Positions 9,090 through 18,716 are shown, numbered from the stretch's first letter. The stretch: 64,000 nt of DNA from RGIG8767 sp964487395 (GCA_964487395.1 CAZAQH010000001.1:19914-83913), one strand, 5' to 3'. The notes: generated from the letters alone by a model not told the origin. Numbers and translations: made by a program.

Positions 9090-9450
9090 CTTTTTGCATA
9101 CTTCTTGATGCAATTACATCTACCCCTAAATTGCATACATCTTTAATAATCACATCTCCTCTTTTTACGGGAGCATTTACTGATGCCTTATTAATCTGCT
9201 CCATAACCTGAAAGATTTTTTCTTTTGGAATATCTCCTGATAAAATAACCGGAAGTCTTTTATATATACCACCCACAATTAATACAGTACTTGTCAGCTG
9301 ACGCATCGGATGTGTCATTTCATTACGTGCATAATTTTCCCCACGTTTGCAGGTATTTCCCGTAATTGTGACTACCTCATTGTTATCATTTACTTCTACT
9401 GTTATCGTGCAGCTCATTGGACACACGATACAGGACAATTCACTTTTCAT
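9076..9450 (-). CDS. DUF1667 protein of the GlpA-like oxidoreductase operon
   Basis: A 124-residue protein with N-terminal CIVCPMSCTITVEV and a later NTCKRGENYARNE, i.e. a CxxCxxxC set plus one more cysteine that could hold an iron-sulfur cluster. The C-terminal half contains KRGDVIIKDVCNLGVDVIAS. This arrangement matches DUF1667, a family that normally follows an FAD oxidoreductase and a GlpA-like dehydrogenase, as here. I start it at ATG 9450 because GGGAGG lies just upstream and inside the longer frame that begins with GTG at 9471. It is likely a small electron-transfer subunit of the complex; that is inference from family context. Confidence 0.85.
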   Translation of the reverse strand: MKSELSCIVCPMSCTITVEVNDNNEVVTITGNTCKRGENYARNEMTHPMRQLTSTVLIVGGIYKRLPVILSGDIPKEKIFQVMEQINKASVNAPVKRGDVIIKDVCNLGVDVIASRSMQKEKNI

Positions 9451-9479
9451 AGCATAGCCTCCCAATACCACTTGCTTTT

Positions 9480-10754
9480 TTAAACCGGCTTGATGGAAAT
9501 TGTCAGTTCTCCATCTTCTGATAAATTCATCTCATCAATTTCACTTTTCTTTAATGCGACTTTCTCCATCTCGCTTGGTGCAACATGCGGTTTCTTTATA
9601 GTCTTTATTGTTTTCTCACCATATTTAACTTCAATGTTTACATTTTTAATATTAGCAGTTACTCGAAACATAAGTTCCATACTATCTGTCACTTTCTCAG
9701 TATGAATCAATGTCGGCAATACATAACTGACATTTTCACCTGCACTTACCGGTATGGTATTTTCCTCTTTTGTAACTGCACCATCAGACAGTATATATTG
9801 TGCTGCTCTGGTACCCGCACGTTCTCCTTCCATGCTTACAAAATCCACCAAATCGTGAACATGAAGACTATTTCCACAGGCAAATACTCCCGGCATAGAA
9901 GTCTGCAGCGATTCATCTACAACAGGTCCTTTTGTTTTTTTATGCAAAACAATCCCAGCTTCTTCACTTAATGTATTCTCCGGAATTAAGCCAACCGATA
10001 AAAGCAGTGTGTCAACTTCAAATTCTTTTTCTGTTCCGGGAATAGGTGTTAGTTTATCATCTACCTTTGTAATAGTGATTCCCTCTAATCGCTCTTTCCC
10101 ACGTATATTGGTAACCGTATGACTTAAAAATAGCGGTATTTTAAAATCCTCCAGACACTGTTTCATATTACGTGGTAGACCATTTGAATAAGGCATTAAT
10201 TCAGCAACTCCCAAAACCTTTGCTCCCTCTAATGTCATTCTTCGCGCCATAATTAGTCCGATATCACCACTACCTAAAATGAATATCTTCTTTCCGACCA
10301 TATAGCCTTCCATATTTAAATACCGTTGAGCCGTACCCGCAGTCCATATTCCACTGGGACGATACCCTGGAATTGCAATTGCACCTCTTGTTCTCTCACG
10401 GCAACCCATAGCTAAAACAATGGCTTTTGCTTTAATTGTCACATAGCCTTCTTTTCGATTTACATAAGTAATGCTTTTATCTTCTCCCAAATGAATTACC
10501 ATTGTATCAGTCTTGACCGTTACATCTGTAGATGCAAGCATATCAATCCATTTTTCTGCATAAGCAGGACCTGATAGTTCTTCCTTAAAGCGATGAAGAC
10601 CAAAACCGTTATGAATACACTGCTGTAAAATTCCACCCAGTTCTTTATCTCTTTCCAGTAAAAGAATATCACTACATCCCTGTGATGCTGCTGCATATGC
10701 TGCTGCAAGTCCAGCACTTCCGCCACCAACTATAACAATATTATATTCCTTCAT
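9480..10754 (-). CDS. FAD/NAD-dependent oxidoreductase, partner of the GlpA-like protein
   Basis: A 424-residue pyridine-nucleotide-disulfide type flavoprotein. The FAD fingerprint VGGGSAGLAAAYAAA is at residues 9-23, a second dinucleotide fingerprint IFILGSGDIGLIMARR lies near residue 155, and VFACGNSLHVHDLVDFV near residue 290 is the C-terminal FAD motif. No redox-active CxxC is obvious, as in hydrogen-cyanide-synthase/GlpB-like relatives. The ATG overlaps the end of the upstream gene by 14 bases and has AAGGAGGG upstream. It probably passes electrons between the GlpA-like dehydrogenase and NAD or another acceptor; the exact substrate cannot be read from sequence. Confidence 0.88.
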   Translation of the reverse strand: MKEYNIVIVGGGSAGLAAAYAAASQGCSDILLLERDKELGGILQQCIHNGFGLHRFKEELSGPAYAEKWIDMLASTDVTVKTDTMVIHLGEDKSITYVNRKEGYVTIKAKAIVLAMGCRERTRGAIAIPGYRPSGIWTAGTAQRYLNMEGYMVGKKIFILGSGDIGLIMARRMTLEGAKVLGVAELMPYSNGLPRNMKQCLEDFKIPLFLSHTVTNIRGKERLEGITITKVDDKLTPIPGTEKEFEVDTLLLSVGLIPENTLSEEAGIVLHKKTKGPVVDESLQTSMPGVFACGNSLHVHDLVDFVSMEGERAGTRAAQYILSDGAVTKEENTIPVSAGENVSYVLPTLIHTEKVTDSMELMFRVTANIKNVNIEVKYGEKTIKTIKKPHVAPSEMEKVALKKSEIDEMNLSEDGELTISIKPV

Positions 10755-12294
10755 CGTTCATCCCTCCTTTCATTGAATCTAAAAGAAGATAAGATTCACT
10801 GGAGTCCAAACGAACTTCCAATGGCGAAATGCCAAGTTCTGCTGCCAGTATCTCCACTACATGCGGTTCACAAAAACCACCCTGACATCTTCCCATACCA
10901 GGTCTCACACGCTTTTTAACGCCTTTTACGCTTTTAGCTCCCACAACATTTCGAATAGAATCAATGATTTCACCTTTGCTTACCTGTTCACACCGGCATA
11001 CGATTTCTCCATACTCCGGTCTTGTTTTGACCAATTCATTCTTTTCTTCATCTGTTAATTCTTTTAAGCATATATTTTTCTTGCGATGTGTATATTCCTG
11101 TTTGGTCTGCCAGGTGAATTTATCCTGCATAACCTGTTCTATTACATACTCCGATATGGCCGGTGCCGAAGCAAGTCCCGGTGAATCAATACATGCTACA
11201 TTTACAAAACCATTAACTTCATTTGATTCTTCTATTATAAAATCCCTATTTTCTTCTGTTGGACGAATTCCTGCGAATGTACGTATTACTTTATCAAACG
11301 GAATATTCTCAACTGTTTTCTTAACATTTTCTTTTACATAGGTAAGAGCATCCGCTGTTGTATTAATGCCTTCTTTATCCTCTATTACCTGTGAATTGGG
11401 TCCAAGCAGATAATTACCATGTGTTGTGGGAACTACCAGAACTCCTTTTCCATTTGGTCCCGGAACCGGATAAATTACTCGGTGAACCAAAGGTTCCTTT
11501 AATTGATCCAGTACATAATATTCTCCACGTTTGGGTGTAATATGAAACGGACCTTTCTTATTATTTCCAAGTATCATTTGATAAATATCATCTGCATATA
11601 CACCTGCAGCATTAAGAACGTATTTTGCCTCATAAGTATTTTGTTCTTTTGTCGGTGACATAGTGGTAATTACAAAATGTTCTGTCTTTGTAATCTTTGT
11701 TACTTCCTCATTAAGGCAAAGCCTTGTTCCATTTAGTACCGCCTCTTCTAACAGTGCAATGGCAACCTCCCACGGATAGATAATACCTGTTGTCGGAAAC
11801 TCCAATACACTTGTGACTACATGACTTAGATTTTTTTCCTGTGCTCTTGCTTCTTCACCGCTTAACTCTTTAAACGGAATATTCCTTGAGGATGCCTGTT
11901 TTTTTAACTGTTCAAGAACTGCATCTTCTTCCTTGCAGGTCGAAACAACAAAAGCTGATGTCTGCATAAAGTTTACTCCAAGTTCCCGACAGATTTCCGG
12001 ATACATTCTGTTACCCAATACATTTAACAATGCTTTTAATGTCCCATCCTTCGGATCATGACCAGCATGCACAATTGCACTGTTTGCCATGGATGCACCA
12101 TCTGCTATATCTGCATTTTTATCAAGTACCAAAATGCTGCACTCTAATTTTGATAAATCATGTGCCAAAAAACTGCCAATAATGCCCGCTCCAATTATTG
12201 CTATATCATGAACTTCGTTCATGATCGTCATTCGCCGCTCGCCCTGAGCAAGCGTGGCTTGCTCCTGCTCGCTAACGCTCATTATATCATACAT
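10741..12294 (-). CDS. GlpA-like FAD-dependent dehydrogenase with BFD-type [2Fe-2S] domain
   Basis: A roughly 517-residue flavoprotein of the glycerol-3-phosphate dehydrogenase family. IAIIGAGIIGSFLAHDL is the FAD-binding N-terminus, a central segment reads KRGEYYVLDQ, and the C-terminal domain has CRCEQVSKGEI and GMGRCQGGFC, four cysteines of a bacterioferritin-associated-ferredoxin-like cluster. I choose ATG 12294 because GGAG lies nine bases upstream. From this start the protein reads MYDI, then 27 extra residues, then HDI-AIIGAG, and the 81 extra bases look like an in-frame insertion (see 12202-12282). ATG 12222 is a possible internal start. No glpK is present here, so glycerol 3-phosphate is a likely but unproven substrate. 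Confidence 0.88.
   Translation of the reverse strand: MYDIMSVSEQEQATLAQGERRMTIMNEVHDIAIIGAGIIGSFLAHDLSKLECSILVLDKNADIADGASMANSAIVHAGHDPKDGTLKALLNVLGNRMYPEICRELGVNFMQTSAFVVSTCKEEDAVLEQLKKQASSRNIPFKELSGEEARAQEKNLSHVVTSVLEFPTTGIIYPWEVAIALLEEAVLNGTRLCLNEEVTKITKTEHFVITTMSPTKEQNTYEAKYVLNAAGVYADDIYQMILGNNKKGPFHITPKRGEYYVLDQLKEPLVHRVIYPVPGPNGKGVLVVPTTHGNYLLGPNSQVIEDKEGINTTADALTYVKENVKKTVENIPFDKVIRTFAGIRPTEENRDFIIEESNEVNGFVNVACIDSPGLASAPAISEYVIEQVMQDKFTWQTKQEYTHRKKNICLKELTDEEKNELVKTRPEYGEIVCRCEQVSKGEIIDSIRNVVGAKSVKGVKKRVRPGMGRCQGGFCEPHVVEILAAELGISPLEVRLDSSESYLLLDSMKGGMNDEGI
12202..12282 (-). mobile_element. In-frame GC-rich palindromic insertion in the glpA-like gene
   Basis: 81 bases bounded by an 8-bp direct repeat (TATATCAT on plus, at 12202-12209 and 12283-12290). 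Removing one repeat unit joins ATG-TAT-GAT-ATA to GCA-ATA-ATT and restores the ordinary flavoprotein start MYDIAIIGAG. The insert is far richer in G+C than its surroundings and holds two perfect hairpins: GAGCAAGC-N3-GCTTGCTC (12246-12264) and ATCATGAAC-N3-GTTCATGAT (12205-12225). It keeps the frame open and adds 27 residues beginning MSVSEQEQ. This resembles the protein-coding palindromic elements described in Rickettsia. Confidence 0.55.
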
Positions 12295-12323
12295 GTTTAA
12301 TTTCTCCATTCTTTTAATGAAAA

Positions 12324-12351
12324 TGGCAATGTAAATAACTCTACATTGCCA
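12324..12351 (-). terminator. Hairpin between the EAL protein gene and the glpA-like gene
   Basis: TGGCAATGTA and TACATTGCCA form a perfect 10-bp stem with an 8-nt loop, followed on the minus strand by TTTTCATT. It lies 12 nt past the stop of the GGDEF/EAL gene and could be its terminator or an operator for the operon downstream. Confidence 0.6.
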
Positions 12352-12363
12352 CATGATACTTAT

Positions 12364-15300
12364 TTATGCCTCATCAAATCCGCTGTCTATCAAAAGTTCA
12401 TCAAATCTCGCAATTGGGACTGGTTTGGAATAATAAAATCCCTGGGCATAATCACAACCAACTTCTCGTAAAAACTGTACCTGTTCATTTGTCTCTACAC
12501 CCTCGCAAACAACGCTTAAGTCTAATTTTCTAGCCATATCAATAATGCTTGGGATAATAATCTTTTCTTCTGAATCCGATTCGAAATCTTTTAAGAATTC
12601 TTTATCAAGCTTAAGTACATCAATAGGCAACTTTGTCAGAACATTCAGTGATGAATATCCCGATCCAAAATCATCCATTGAGACCTTAACGCCAAGTTTT
12701 CTTAATTCAGTCATCAATTGAATGGTATCTCCTACTTTTTCCGTAAAAACCGTCTCCGTTAATTCGAATTCCAGTAAAGCAGGCGGTATTTTATATTTTG
12801 CAATCAGTCCTTTGATATATGAAACCATCTGTTTTATGGAATAGAGATGGACTCTTGATACATTAACAGAAATCCTTACTACCGGCAGCCCCGTTTTTAA
12901 TCTGTTTGAAAGATATTTACATACCTCTGTATAAACAAAATAGTCTAACAATGTAATTGTTTTGTTCTTTTCGAATACCGGTATGAAATCATTTGGATAG
13001 ATAATGGTTCCATCTTCTTTTTTCCAACGAATAAGTGCTTCTGCGCCATCAATTGCATTGGTCTTAATGTTCACCTTGGGCTGCATATAAACCACAAATT
13101 CACGGTTCTTAAATGCATGTTCCATATCGTTGGCATAGGTGATTTCCTGTCTTAAGTGCTCGCCCATTGATTCATTATAAATAATGCATCGTGGCTTATC
13201 CGGCTGTTTGGCTTCTTTTCGCGCCATATTAGCATTCGAAATAATATTCTTAATCGGAATCGGATTACCATTAGTGATAAACGGGCAAATACCAATGTCA
13301 ATTACCAGATTACTGTCTAAATATTCATCTTTAATTTTTTTCGTAAATGCCATGCTTGCATACTGCATGGCGTCTATAATATCTTTGTTCGAACGATTAG
13401 GAAGTGTGATTAATACAACAATATTATCCGAGAAAACTCTGCTTCCATAAATATAATATTCGCTGTAACTCTTTACCGCATCCGCAAATTCTTTTAATAT
13501 CTTATCGCCGATTTCATATCCGTATGTATCATTGATATATTTGAAATTGGTAAAATCAAGATACACTATTGCATAACTGCCATGTGGCGCATTTTCGATA
13601 TATTCTATGGTTGAGTCAATAAATTTCTCATATTTGTATAAGCCTGTAACTGCATCATAACCGGTTAATTTTTCTACTGTATCAGAAGCATCTTCATATG
13701 CCTTCATCTTTAAAAGGTAAGAGGATACAACGTTGGTTACAGCACGCATGGTAATAATATCTTCCTTTGACCATTCTCTTCCCTGATTAAAATCAAGGAA
13801 ATCAATATTACCAACAAATTCTCCTTTGTCGTAAAAAGCACATCGCGCACAGGAACGAACACCATATGCAAGCATTAATTTACGTCTGGTATCATCCATC
13901 TCTTTGGACACATCGGAAATACAGAGCAAACCATTACCCAATCGGAATTCTTCTATTATTCTTTCCCATTGTTCTTTATTATATTCCATACAGCCTGTTT
14001 CTTCCAAATTCCATTCTACGTTGTTGCAACACTGATATGGATAATTTACTTTGTACTGCTTGCCTACACGCTCTCTGATACAAATACCACCCAGATTCAT
14101 CTGTCGTGCAACCTGTCTGATTAGCAGATTAATTGCACTGTCCGTATCTTTAGATTCCTCAATCAGTTTAAAAGCAAGTTCAATAAGTGAATCGGAGGCA
14201 TTTTCCTGTAAATCATCATGATCTAACTCTGCCTGTCGTATTTTTTCGTGTTTTTCTTCCAAACGATATTTTTTATAAATATCTTCCTTACTGCTGTCAT
14301 AAAATCCATAACAGTTCTTTCCTACTTCCTTAGCATGGAATAATGCCTTTTCCGCTTTCTCATATAACACATCAAAATCTACACCGTCTATCGGGAAAAC
14401 AGACGCACCCACACCAACCGTACTTCCAAAATTCATTGTCTCTCCAACATATGTACGATTTACAACTTTTTGTATTTCTTTAATCTTTTTATCAATATCC
14501 GAAATACAATTGATGTTTTTCATCAGGATAACAAATTCATCCCCTCCAACACGTCCCAAAACATCCGTCGGATAAAAAATATTTTCAATATCGGATGCAA
14601 TATTTTTCAAAATTTCATCGCCAAATGCAACACCCATTTTTTCATTGAGTATTGCAACATTGTCTATATCAAGAATCAGAAAACCTGCATATTCTGAACA
14701 GCTTTGTCTTTTTAAGAATTCCTGAATCAACTGTCTGGCGTAAGAACGACGATAAAGCTTGGTCAATGGATCTCTCATGTTCTCATCAGCCTGACGAAGT
14801 TCCATTCTCTTTGTCTCGTCTATATTTTCCATTGTTCCGATTATTTTATACGGGGTAGCGTCCTCCCTGTATACCGTCTTACCACAAATACGATACCATT
14901 TATAATCGCCTTCTCTGTCACGAAGACGCATTTGCGATTCTATAACAGGAACGCCTGCTTTGCATTTATTGATAAATTCATCAAATCGAAACCAATCAGC
15001 AAAAAGCACGTATCGATACTGCTTTGCAATTTCAGTGAAATCACGTATATATTGTTCCTGACCATATCTGCCATCACTGCTTCTAGCAGTCATAAACAAA
15101 TCGTCATCAATACTGTACTCAAAGATACGTTTGATACCAATTGAAACAAGTGCTTTAAATCGGTTCTTCTCACTGTCTATCTCTTCTAGTTTTCTATTCT
15201 GTATAAACGACATTATGTAAGCACAGAAATTTAAAAATAAAGCAACTATAAAAATAACAGCTACTGTAATGAACTTATCTTCTCTAATAGACCGGATATG

Positions 15301-15756
15301 ATTGGTTTTAAACCAGCCTAATGCAATTATCACATTTAAAGCTATTGTTGCAATACTAACTCCTATTGAGAATTTTATTTCATAAAAAACAATAGAAACA
15401 ATCATCATCGGTATCGCTATTAGGTAAAACGTATATTCATTTCCATTAAACAAAACAAATGTATAAAAGAAACCAAATAAAATAAAGAGCACATATTTCA
15501 TTGCTTCTGACTCTTTGTCATCTTTGTATACAATAGTGGATAATAAAAAAGGCAACCATAAAAGAATAATATACAGGATTGAATAAAGCGAATCCTGTCC
15601 TGACCTGGCTGCTGAATAATTGATATGACCTAATATACTAAAAATGACACAGCAAGCAGAATAGCACATTAATGCCATTCTATTGATAATTGCCATGTCA
15701 GTCAATTCGTTCTTTTTTGAAAATTTTAGCAGGAAAATATTCATCTTATTCACCAT
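12364..15756 (-). CDS. Membrane-bound GGDEF-GAF-GGDEF-EAL cyclic-di-GMP enzyme
   Basis: A 1130-residue signalling protein. Order as read: six or so transmembrane helices (about 25-195), a PAS-like sensor (about 215-320), a GGDEF domain with intact RVGGDEFVIL, a GAF-like domain (about 520-700), a second GGDEF-type domain whose signature is degenerate (SRVFSDNIVVL), and an EAL domain with EALIRW, ELTETVF and MDDFGSGYSSLNVL. The first GGDEF lacks the RxxD inhibition site (YPTD at that position). EAL catalytic residues look complete, so both synthesis and hydrolysis of cyclic di-GMP are possible. A second possible start is ATG 15744, better spaced from GGTGA. It stands between the HAD gene and the glpA-like operon. 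Confidence 0.92.
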   Translation of the reverse strand: MVNKMNIFLLKFSKKNELTDMAIINRMALMCYSACCVIFSILGHINYSAARSGQDSLYSILYIILLWLPFLLSTIVYKDDKESEAMKYVLFILFGFFYTFVLFNGNEYTFYLIAIPMMIVSIVFYEIKFSIGVSIATIALNVIIALGWFKTNHIRSIREDKFITVAVIFIVALFLNFCAYIMSFIQNRKLEEIDSEKNRFKALVSIGIKRIFEYSIDDDLFMTARSSDGRYGQEQYIRDFTEIAKQYRYVLFADWFRFDEFINKCKAGVPVIESQMRLRDREGDYKWYRICGKTVYREDATPYKIIGTMENIDETKRMELRQADENMRDPLTKLYRRSYARQLIQEFLKRQSCSEYAGFLILDIDNVAILNEKMGVAFGDEILKNIASDIENIFYPTDVLGRVGGDEFVILMKNINCISDIDKKIKEIQKVVNRTYVGETMNFGSTVGVGASVFPIDGVDFDVLYEKAEKALFHAKEVGKNCYGFYDSSKEDIYKKYRLEEKHEKIRQAELDHDDLQENASDSLIELAFKLIEESKDTDSAINLLIRQVARQMNLGGICIRERVGKQYKVNYPYQCCNNVEWNLEETGCMEYNKEQWERIIEEFRLGNGLLCISDVSKEMDDTRRKLMLAYGVRSCARCAFYDKGEFVGNIDFLDFNQGREWSKEDIITMRAVTNVVSSYLLKMKAYEDASDTVEKLTGYDAVTGLYKYEKFIDSTIEYIENAPHGSYAIVYLDFTNFKYINDTYGYEIGDKILKEFADAVKSYSEYYIYGSRVFSDNIVVLITLPNRSNKDIIDAMQYASMAFTKKIKDEYLDSNLVIDIGICPFITNGNPIPIKNIISNANMARKEAKQPDKPRCIIYNESMGEHLRQEITYANDMEHAFKNREFVVYMQPKVNIKTNAIDGAEALIRWKKEDGTIIYPNDFIPVFEKNKTITLLDYFVYTEVCKYLSNRLKTGLPVVRISVNVSRVHLYSIKQMVSYIKGLIAKYKIPPALLEFELTETVFTEKVGDTIQLMTELRKLGVKVSMDDFGSGYSSLNVLTKLPIDVLKLDKEFLKDFESDSEEKIIIPSIIDMARKLDLSVVCEGVETNEQVQFLREVGCDYAQGFYYSKPVPIARFDELLIDSGFDEA

Positions 15757-15848
15757 TCGAACTTTAGCTCATTTGTACAATTATGTGATAATATTCGAAC
15801 ATAACCATACAATGATAATATAGCATTTTTTTCCTGCTTTTTCCACTA

Positions 15849-16451
15849 CTATTTTCCTATTTTCGACTCTAATTCTCTTCTTGCTGTATTATAATCGGTA
15901 AAAAGTATTGTTTGAATGCCAAATTTTCTTGCTCCTTCAATATTCCTTGGCAAATCATCTAAGAATACACATTCTTCTGGATTTAAAGAATATCGTTTAA
16001 GCAAAAGGTCATAGATTTCCGGCATCGGCTTTACTACATGATCTCTAAAGGATAAAATACCACCATCCGTTTCCGGCAAAAAATCCATTGCATCACTGCA
16101 CTCTCTTAATGCCTTACTGGAAAAATTGGATAAAACAAGGACCTGATAACCACGTGCTTTCAGTTCACGTATCCAGGGAATCGCATAATCTGAACGTTTA
16201 ATCATACCATGCATATTTTGATATACTGTTCGAATTTCCTTCTCTATATCAGGTGCATTTTTTATAAAATTTTCCACTATTTCTTTATCGCTTTGTATTC
16301 CCAGATCGTATTCCTTCCACACCTCGCTGTTAATGCTGGCTCTGGCAATCTTTTCGGTAATATCTTCAGAAAATCCAAAGGAATTCAGAAATTCCTCCCA
16401 CGCAAATACAGTTAATACATTACCTATGTCAAATATTATTGTTTTAATCAC
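15849..16451 (-). CDS. HAD-superfamily hydrolase, subfamily IA
   Basis: A 200-residue cytoplasmic phosphatase-type enzyme. Motif I is FDIGNVLTV at residues 7-15 (here DxG in place of the common DxD), motif II is VLVLSNFS near residue 110, the lysine segment is HVVKPMPEIYDLLLKRY and motif IV is CVFLDDLPRNIEGAR near residue 167. The DxG variant occurs in several YihX/epoxide-hydrolase-like HADs, so the exact activity is uncertain. It begins one base after the LysR stop, so the two are co-transcribed. The substrate is unknown. Confidence 0.9.
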   Translation of the reverse strand: MIKTIIFDIGNVLTVFAWEEFLNSFGFSEDITEKIARASINSEVWKEYDLGIQSDKEIVENFIKNAPDIEKEIRTVYQNMHGMIKRSDYAIPWIRELKARGYQVLVLSNFSSKALRECSDAMDFLPETDGGILSFRDHVVKPMPEIYDLLLKRYSLNPEECVFLDDLPRNIEGARKFGIQTILFTDYNTARRELESKIGK

Positions 16452-16452
16452 G

Positions 16453-17346
16453 TTACTCTTCCTCTCCTTTAATCAATTTCAAAAGATTTTTAGCTGCAGT
16501 TGAAAGTGGTGTCTCCGAATCCGTAATTACGTAAAAATCCCTTTTCGGAAGCATGGTATTAAATCGCAGTTCAAACAGCATACCATTTTCTATATACTCT
16601 TTAGCAAAATCCTTAACGACACTTCCAACGCCTAAGCTTCGCAGGGCAAATTGAACAATCATATCACTTGTCGCTAATTCAAACTCTGGTGAAATACTTA
16701 CTCCATGAGATGCTAAATGCGAATCCACGTAGCTTCTGGTACTAGTATTTTTTTCAAGACAAATTAACGGCATTTTTTCCAAATCATGAAGATCTAACAT
16801 TCTGTTTTTATATGGTAAAAATCGTCTCCCTGCAACAAATACATCTTCTATTTTTCTAACAGGCGTTGCTTCCATACCTTTTTTCCTGTCAAACGGAGTA
16901 CTTACAACCCCAAAATCAATTTTTCCGCTTCGCATGATATTAATCGTCTCTGGAGTAGGCGCATTGGTTACAATAACTTTGATTCCAGGATATAGATCAT
17001 GGAATGTCTCCAAATACGGTAACAAGAAATATTTAAGCGTCATATCACTGGCACCAATACGAATTTCCCCTGATTCCATATTCATCATTTTTTCCAGTTT
17101 GTCCACGCCAAGTTCTATGTATTCATATCCCTTTTGTATATAGGAATATAAGACCTCTCCTTCTTTTGTGAGTTGTACGCCTTTGGCATTACGTTTTAAA
17201 AGTTCCGTCCCAAGTTGATTTTCTAATTGTTTTACTGACTGGCTTACTGCCGGTTGGGAAACAGATAATTCTTTTGCTGCAAGCGTTATACTTCCGGATT
17301 TTACAACATAATAAAACACCTTATAATATTCCAGATTACTAATCAT
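16453..17346 (-). CDS. LysR family transcriptional regulator
   Basis: A 297-residue regulator with an N-terminal winged helix-turn-helix (FYYVVKSGSITLAAKEL then SVSQPAVSQSVKQLENQLG) and a substrate-binding-protein-like effector domain (GEIRIGASDMTLKYFLLPYL, DFGVVSTPFD). The ATG at 17346 has AAGGGG eight bases upstream; the longer frame to 17379 has none and would run into the purA terminator. It is read after the purA terminator and is coupled to the downstream HAD gene. No divergent target gene is present, and its regulon is unknown. Confidence 0.9.
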   Translation of the reverse strand: MISNLEYYKVFYYVVKSGSITLAAKELSVSQPAVSQSVKQLENQLGTELLKRNAKGVQLTKEGEVLYSYIQKGYEYIELGVDKLEKMMNMESGEIRIGASDMTLKYFLLPYLETFHDLYPGIKVIVTNAPTPETINIMRSGKIDFGVVSTPFDRKKGMEATPVRKIEDVFVAGRRFLPYKNRMLDLHDLEKMPLICLEKNTSTRSYVDSHLASHGVSISPEFELATSDMIVQFALRSLGVGSVVKDFAKEYIENGMLFELRFNTMLPKRDFYVITDSETPLSTAAKNLLKLIKGEEE

Positions 17347-17364
17347 CTTTATCCCCCTTAATAA

Positions 17365-17407
17365 AAAATCTTTTTGCATTCAAACTTGTTAAATGCAAAA
17401 AGATTTT
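17365..17407 (-). terminator. Terminator after purA
   Basis: AAAATCTTTTTGCATT pairs perfectly with AATGCAAAAAGATTTT across an 11-nt loop; on the minus strand GATTTTTTATT follows. It separates purA from the LysR gene. Confidence 0.85.
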
Positions 17408-17417
17408 CATTTACCTA

Positions 17418-18716
17418 CTAAATTGACTTACTGAATTTACTTTTTCTGTATATGATATCATTTCTGCCCGGTCCATTGGAAACCATTGTGATTGGATATC
17501 CAAGCTGTTCTTCAACAAACTCTATATATTTTCTACAGTTTTCCGGTAATTCTTCATATGTAGATATACCACGAATATCACAATTCCAGCCCGGCAATGT
17601 CTTTAATACCGGTTTTGCTTTTTCAAGCAGTCTGGTAACTGGGAAGCTTGTTGTTACTTCTCCATCAATATCATATCCTACACATACCGGAATCTCTTCT
17701 AAATATCCTAAAACATCAAGTACGGTAAATGCAACATCTGTTGTACCCTGTAAACGACAGCCATATTTAGATGCCACACAGTCAAACCATCCCATTCTAC
17801 GTGGACGTCCTGTTGTTGCACCATACTCTCCACCGTCACCACCACGTCTTCTTAATTCATCTGCTTCTTCTCCAAAGATTTCGGAAACAAATGCGCCTGC
17901 ACCAACTGCTGATGAATATGCCTTACAAACAGTAACAATCTGTTTGATTTCATATGGTGGAATACCTGCTCCAATAGCGCCATAAGCAGCTAATGTGGAA
18001 GATGAGGTAACCATAGGATAAATTCCGTGATCAGGATCCTTTAAGGTTCCAAGCTGACCTTCTAATAATACTGTCTTGCCTTCTTTAAGTGCTTTATCAA
18101 GATATTCTGAAACATCGCATACATATGGTGCAACCATATCTCGGTACTCATGAAGTGTTGTTAAAAGTTCTGCTTTATCAATTAGTGGCTTGTGATACAT
18201 ATGCTCTAATATGCAGTTCTTCATATCACAAACTCTGTCAATTTTTTCTTTTAATAATTCATCATCAAATAATTCTGATACCTGAAAACCAATCTTAGCA
18301 TATTTGTCAGAATAGAAAGGTGCAATTCCTGATTTGGTAGAACCAAATGATTTGCCTCCCAGTCTTTCTTCCTCGTACTGATCAAAAAGAATATGATAAG
18401 GCATTACAATCTGTGCTCTGTCCGATACTAAAATCTTAGGCATTGGAACATCACGATCTGTAATTGATTTAATTTCGTTAAATAAAATTGGAATGTTTAA
18501 AGCAACACCGTTACCGATAATGCTTGTTGTATGTCCATAAAATACACCACTTGGTAATGTATGAAGTGCAAATTTACCATAATCATTTACAATTGTATGA
18601 CCTGCATTGGCGCCACCCTGAAAACGAATAATAATGTCTGCTTCCTGTGCGAGCATATCGGTAATCTTACCTTTTCCCTCGTCACCCCAGTTAGCTCCTA
18701 CTACTGCTTTTACCAT
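17418..18716 (-). CDS. purA: Adenylosuccinate synthetase
   Basis: Joins IMP and aspartate with GTP to give adenylosuccinate, the first AMP-specific step. The 432-residue length fits the family. Signatures are GANWGDEGKGKITDML (P-loop and catalytic Asp) at residues 7-22, RFQGGANAGHTIV near 32, GIAPFYSDKYAKIGF near 131, and GATTGRPRRMGWFD near 300. GGGAGG lies seven bases before the ATG. It has its own promoter (18758-18786) between two terminators, so it can be expressed apart from purC-purF-purB. Confidence 0.97.
   Translation of the reverse strand: MVKAVVGANWGDEGKGKITDMLAQEADIIIRFQGGANAGHTIVNDYGKFALHTLPSGVFYGHTTSIIGNGVALNIPILFNEIKSITDRDVPMPKILVSDRAQIVMPYHILFDQYEEERLGGKSFGSTKSGIAPFYSDKYAKIGFQVSELFDDELLKEKIDRVCDMKNCILEHMYHKPLIDKAELLTTLHEYRDMVAPYVCDVSEYLDKALKEGKTVLLEGQLGTLKDPDHGIYPMVTSSSTLAAYGAIGAGIPPYEIKQIVTVCKAYSSAVGAGAFVSEIFGEEADELRRRGGDGGEYGATTGRPRRMGWFDCVASKYGCRLQGTTDVAFTVLDVLGYLEEIPVCVGYDIDGEVTTSFPVTRLLEKAKPVLKTLPGWNCDIRGISTYEELPENCRKYIEFVEEQLGYPITMVSNGPGRNDIIYRKSKFSKSI

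Noticed and set aside
12222..12294. ATG 12222 as the only start of the GlpA-like gene
   Set aside because: It has no ribosome site and lies in a hairpin, whereas ATG 12294 has GGAG; kept as an alternative.
17452..17985. 177-residue plus-strand frame
   Set aside because: Antisense shadow of purA, whose frame has full family motifs.
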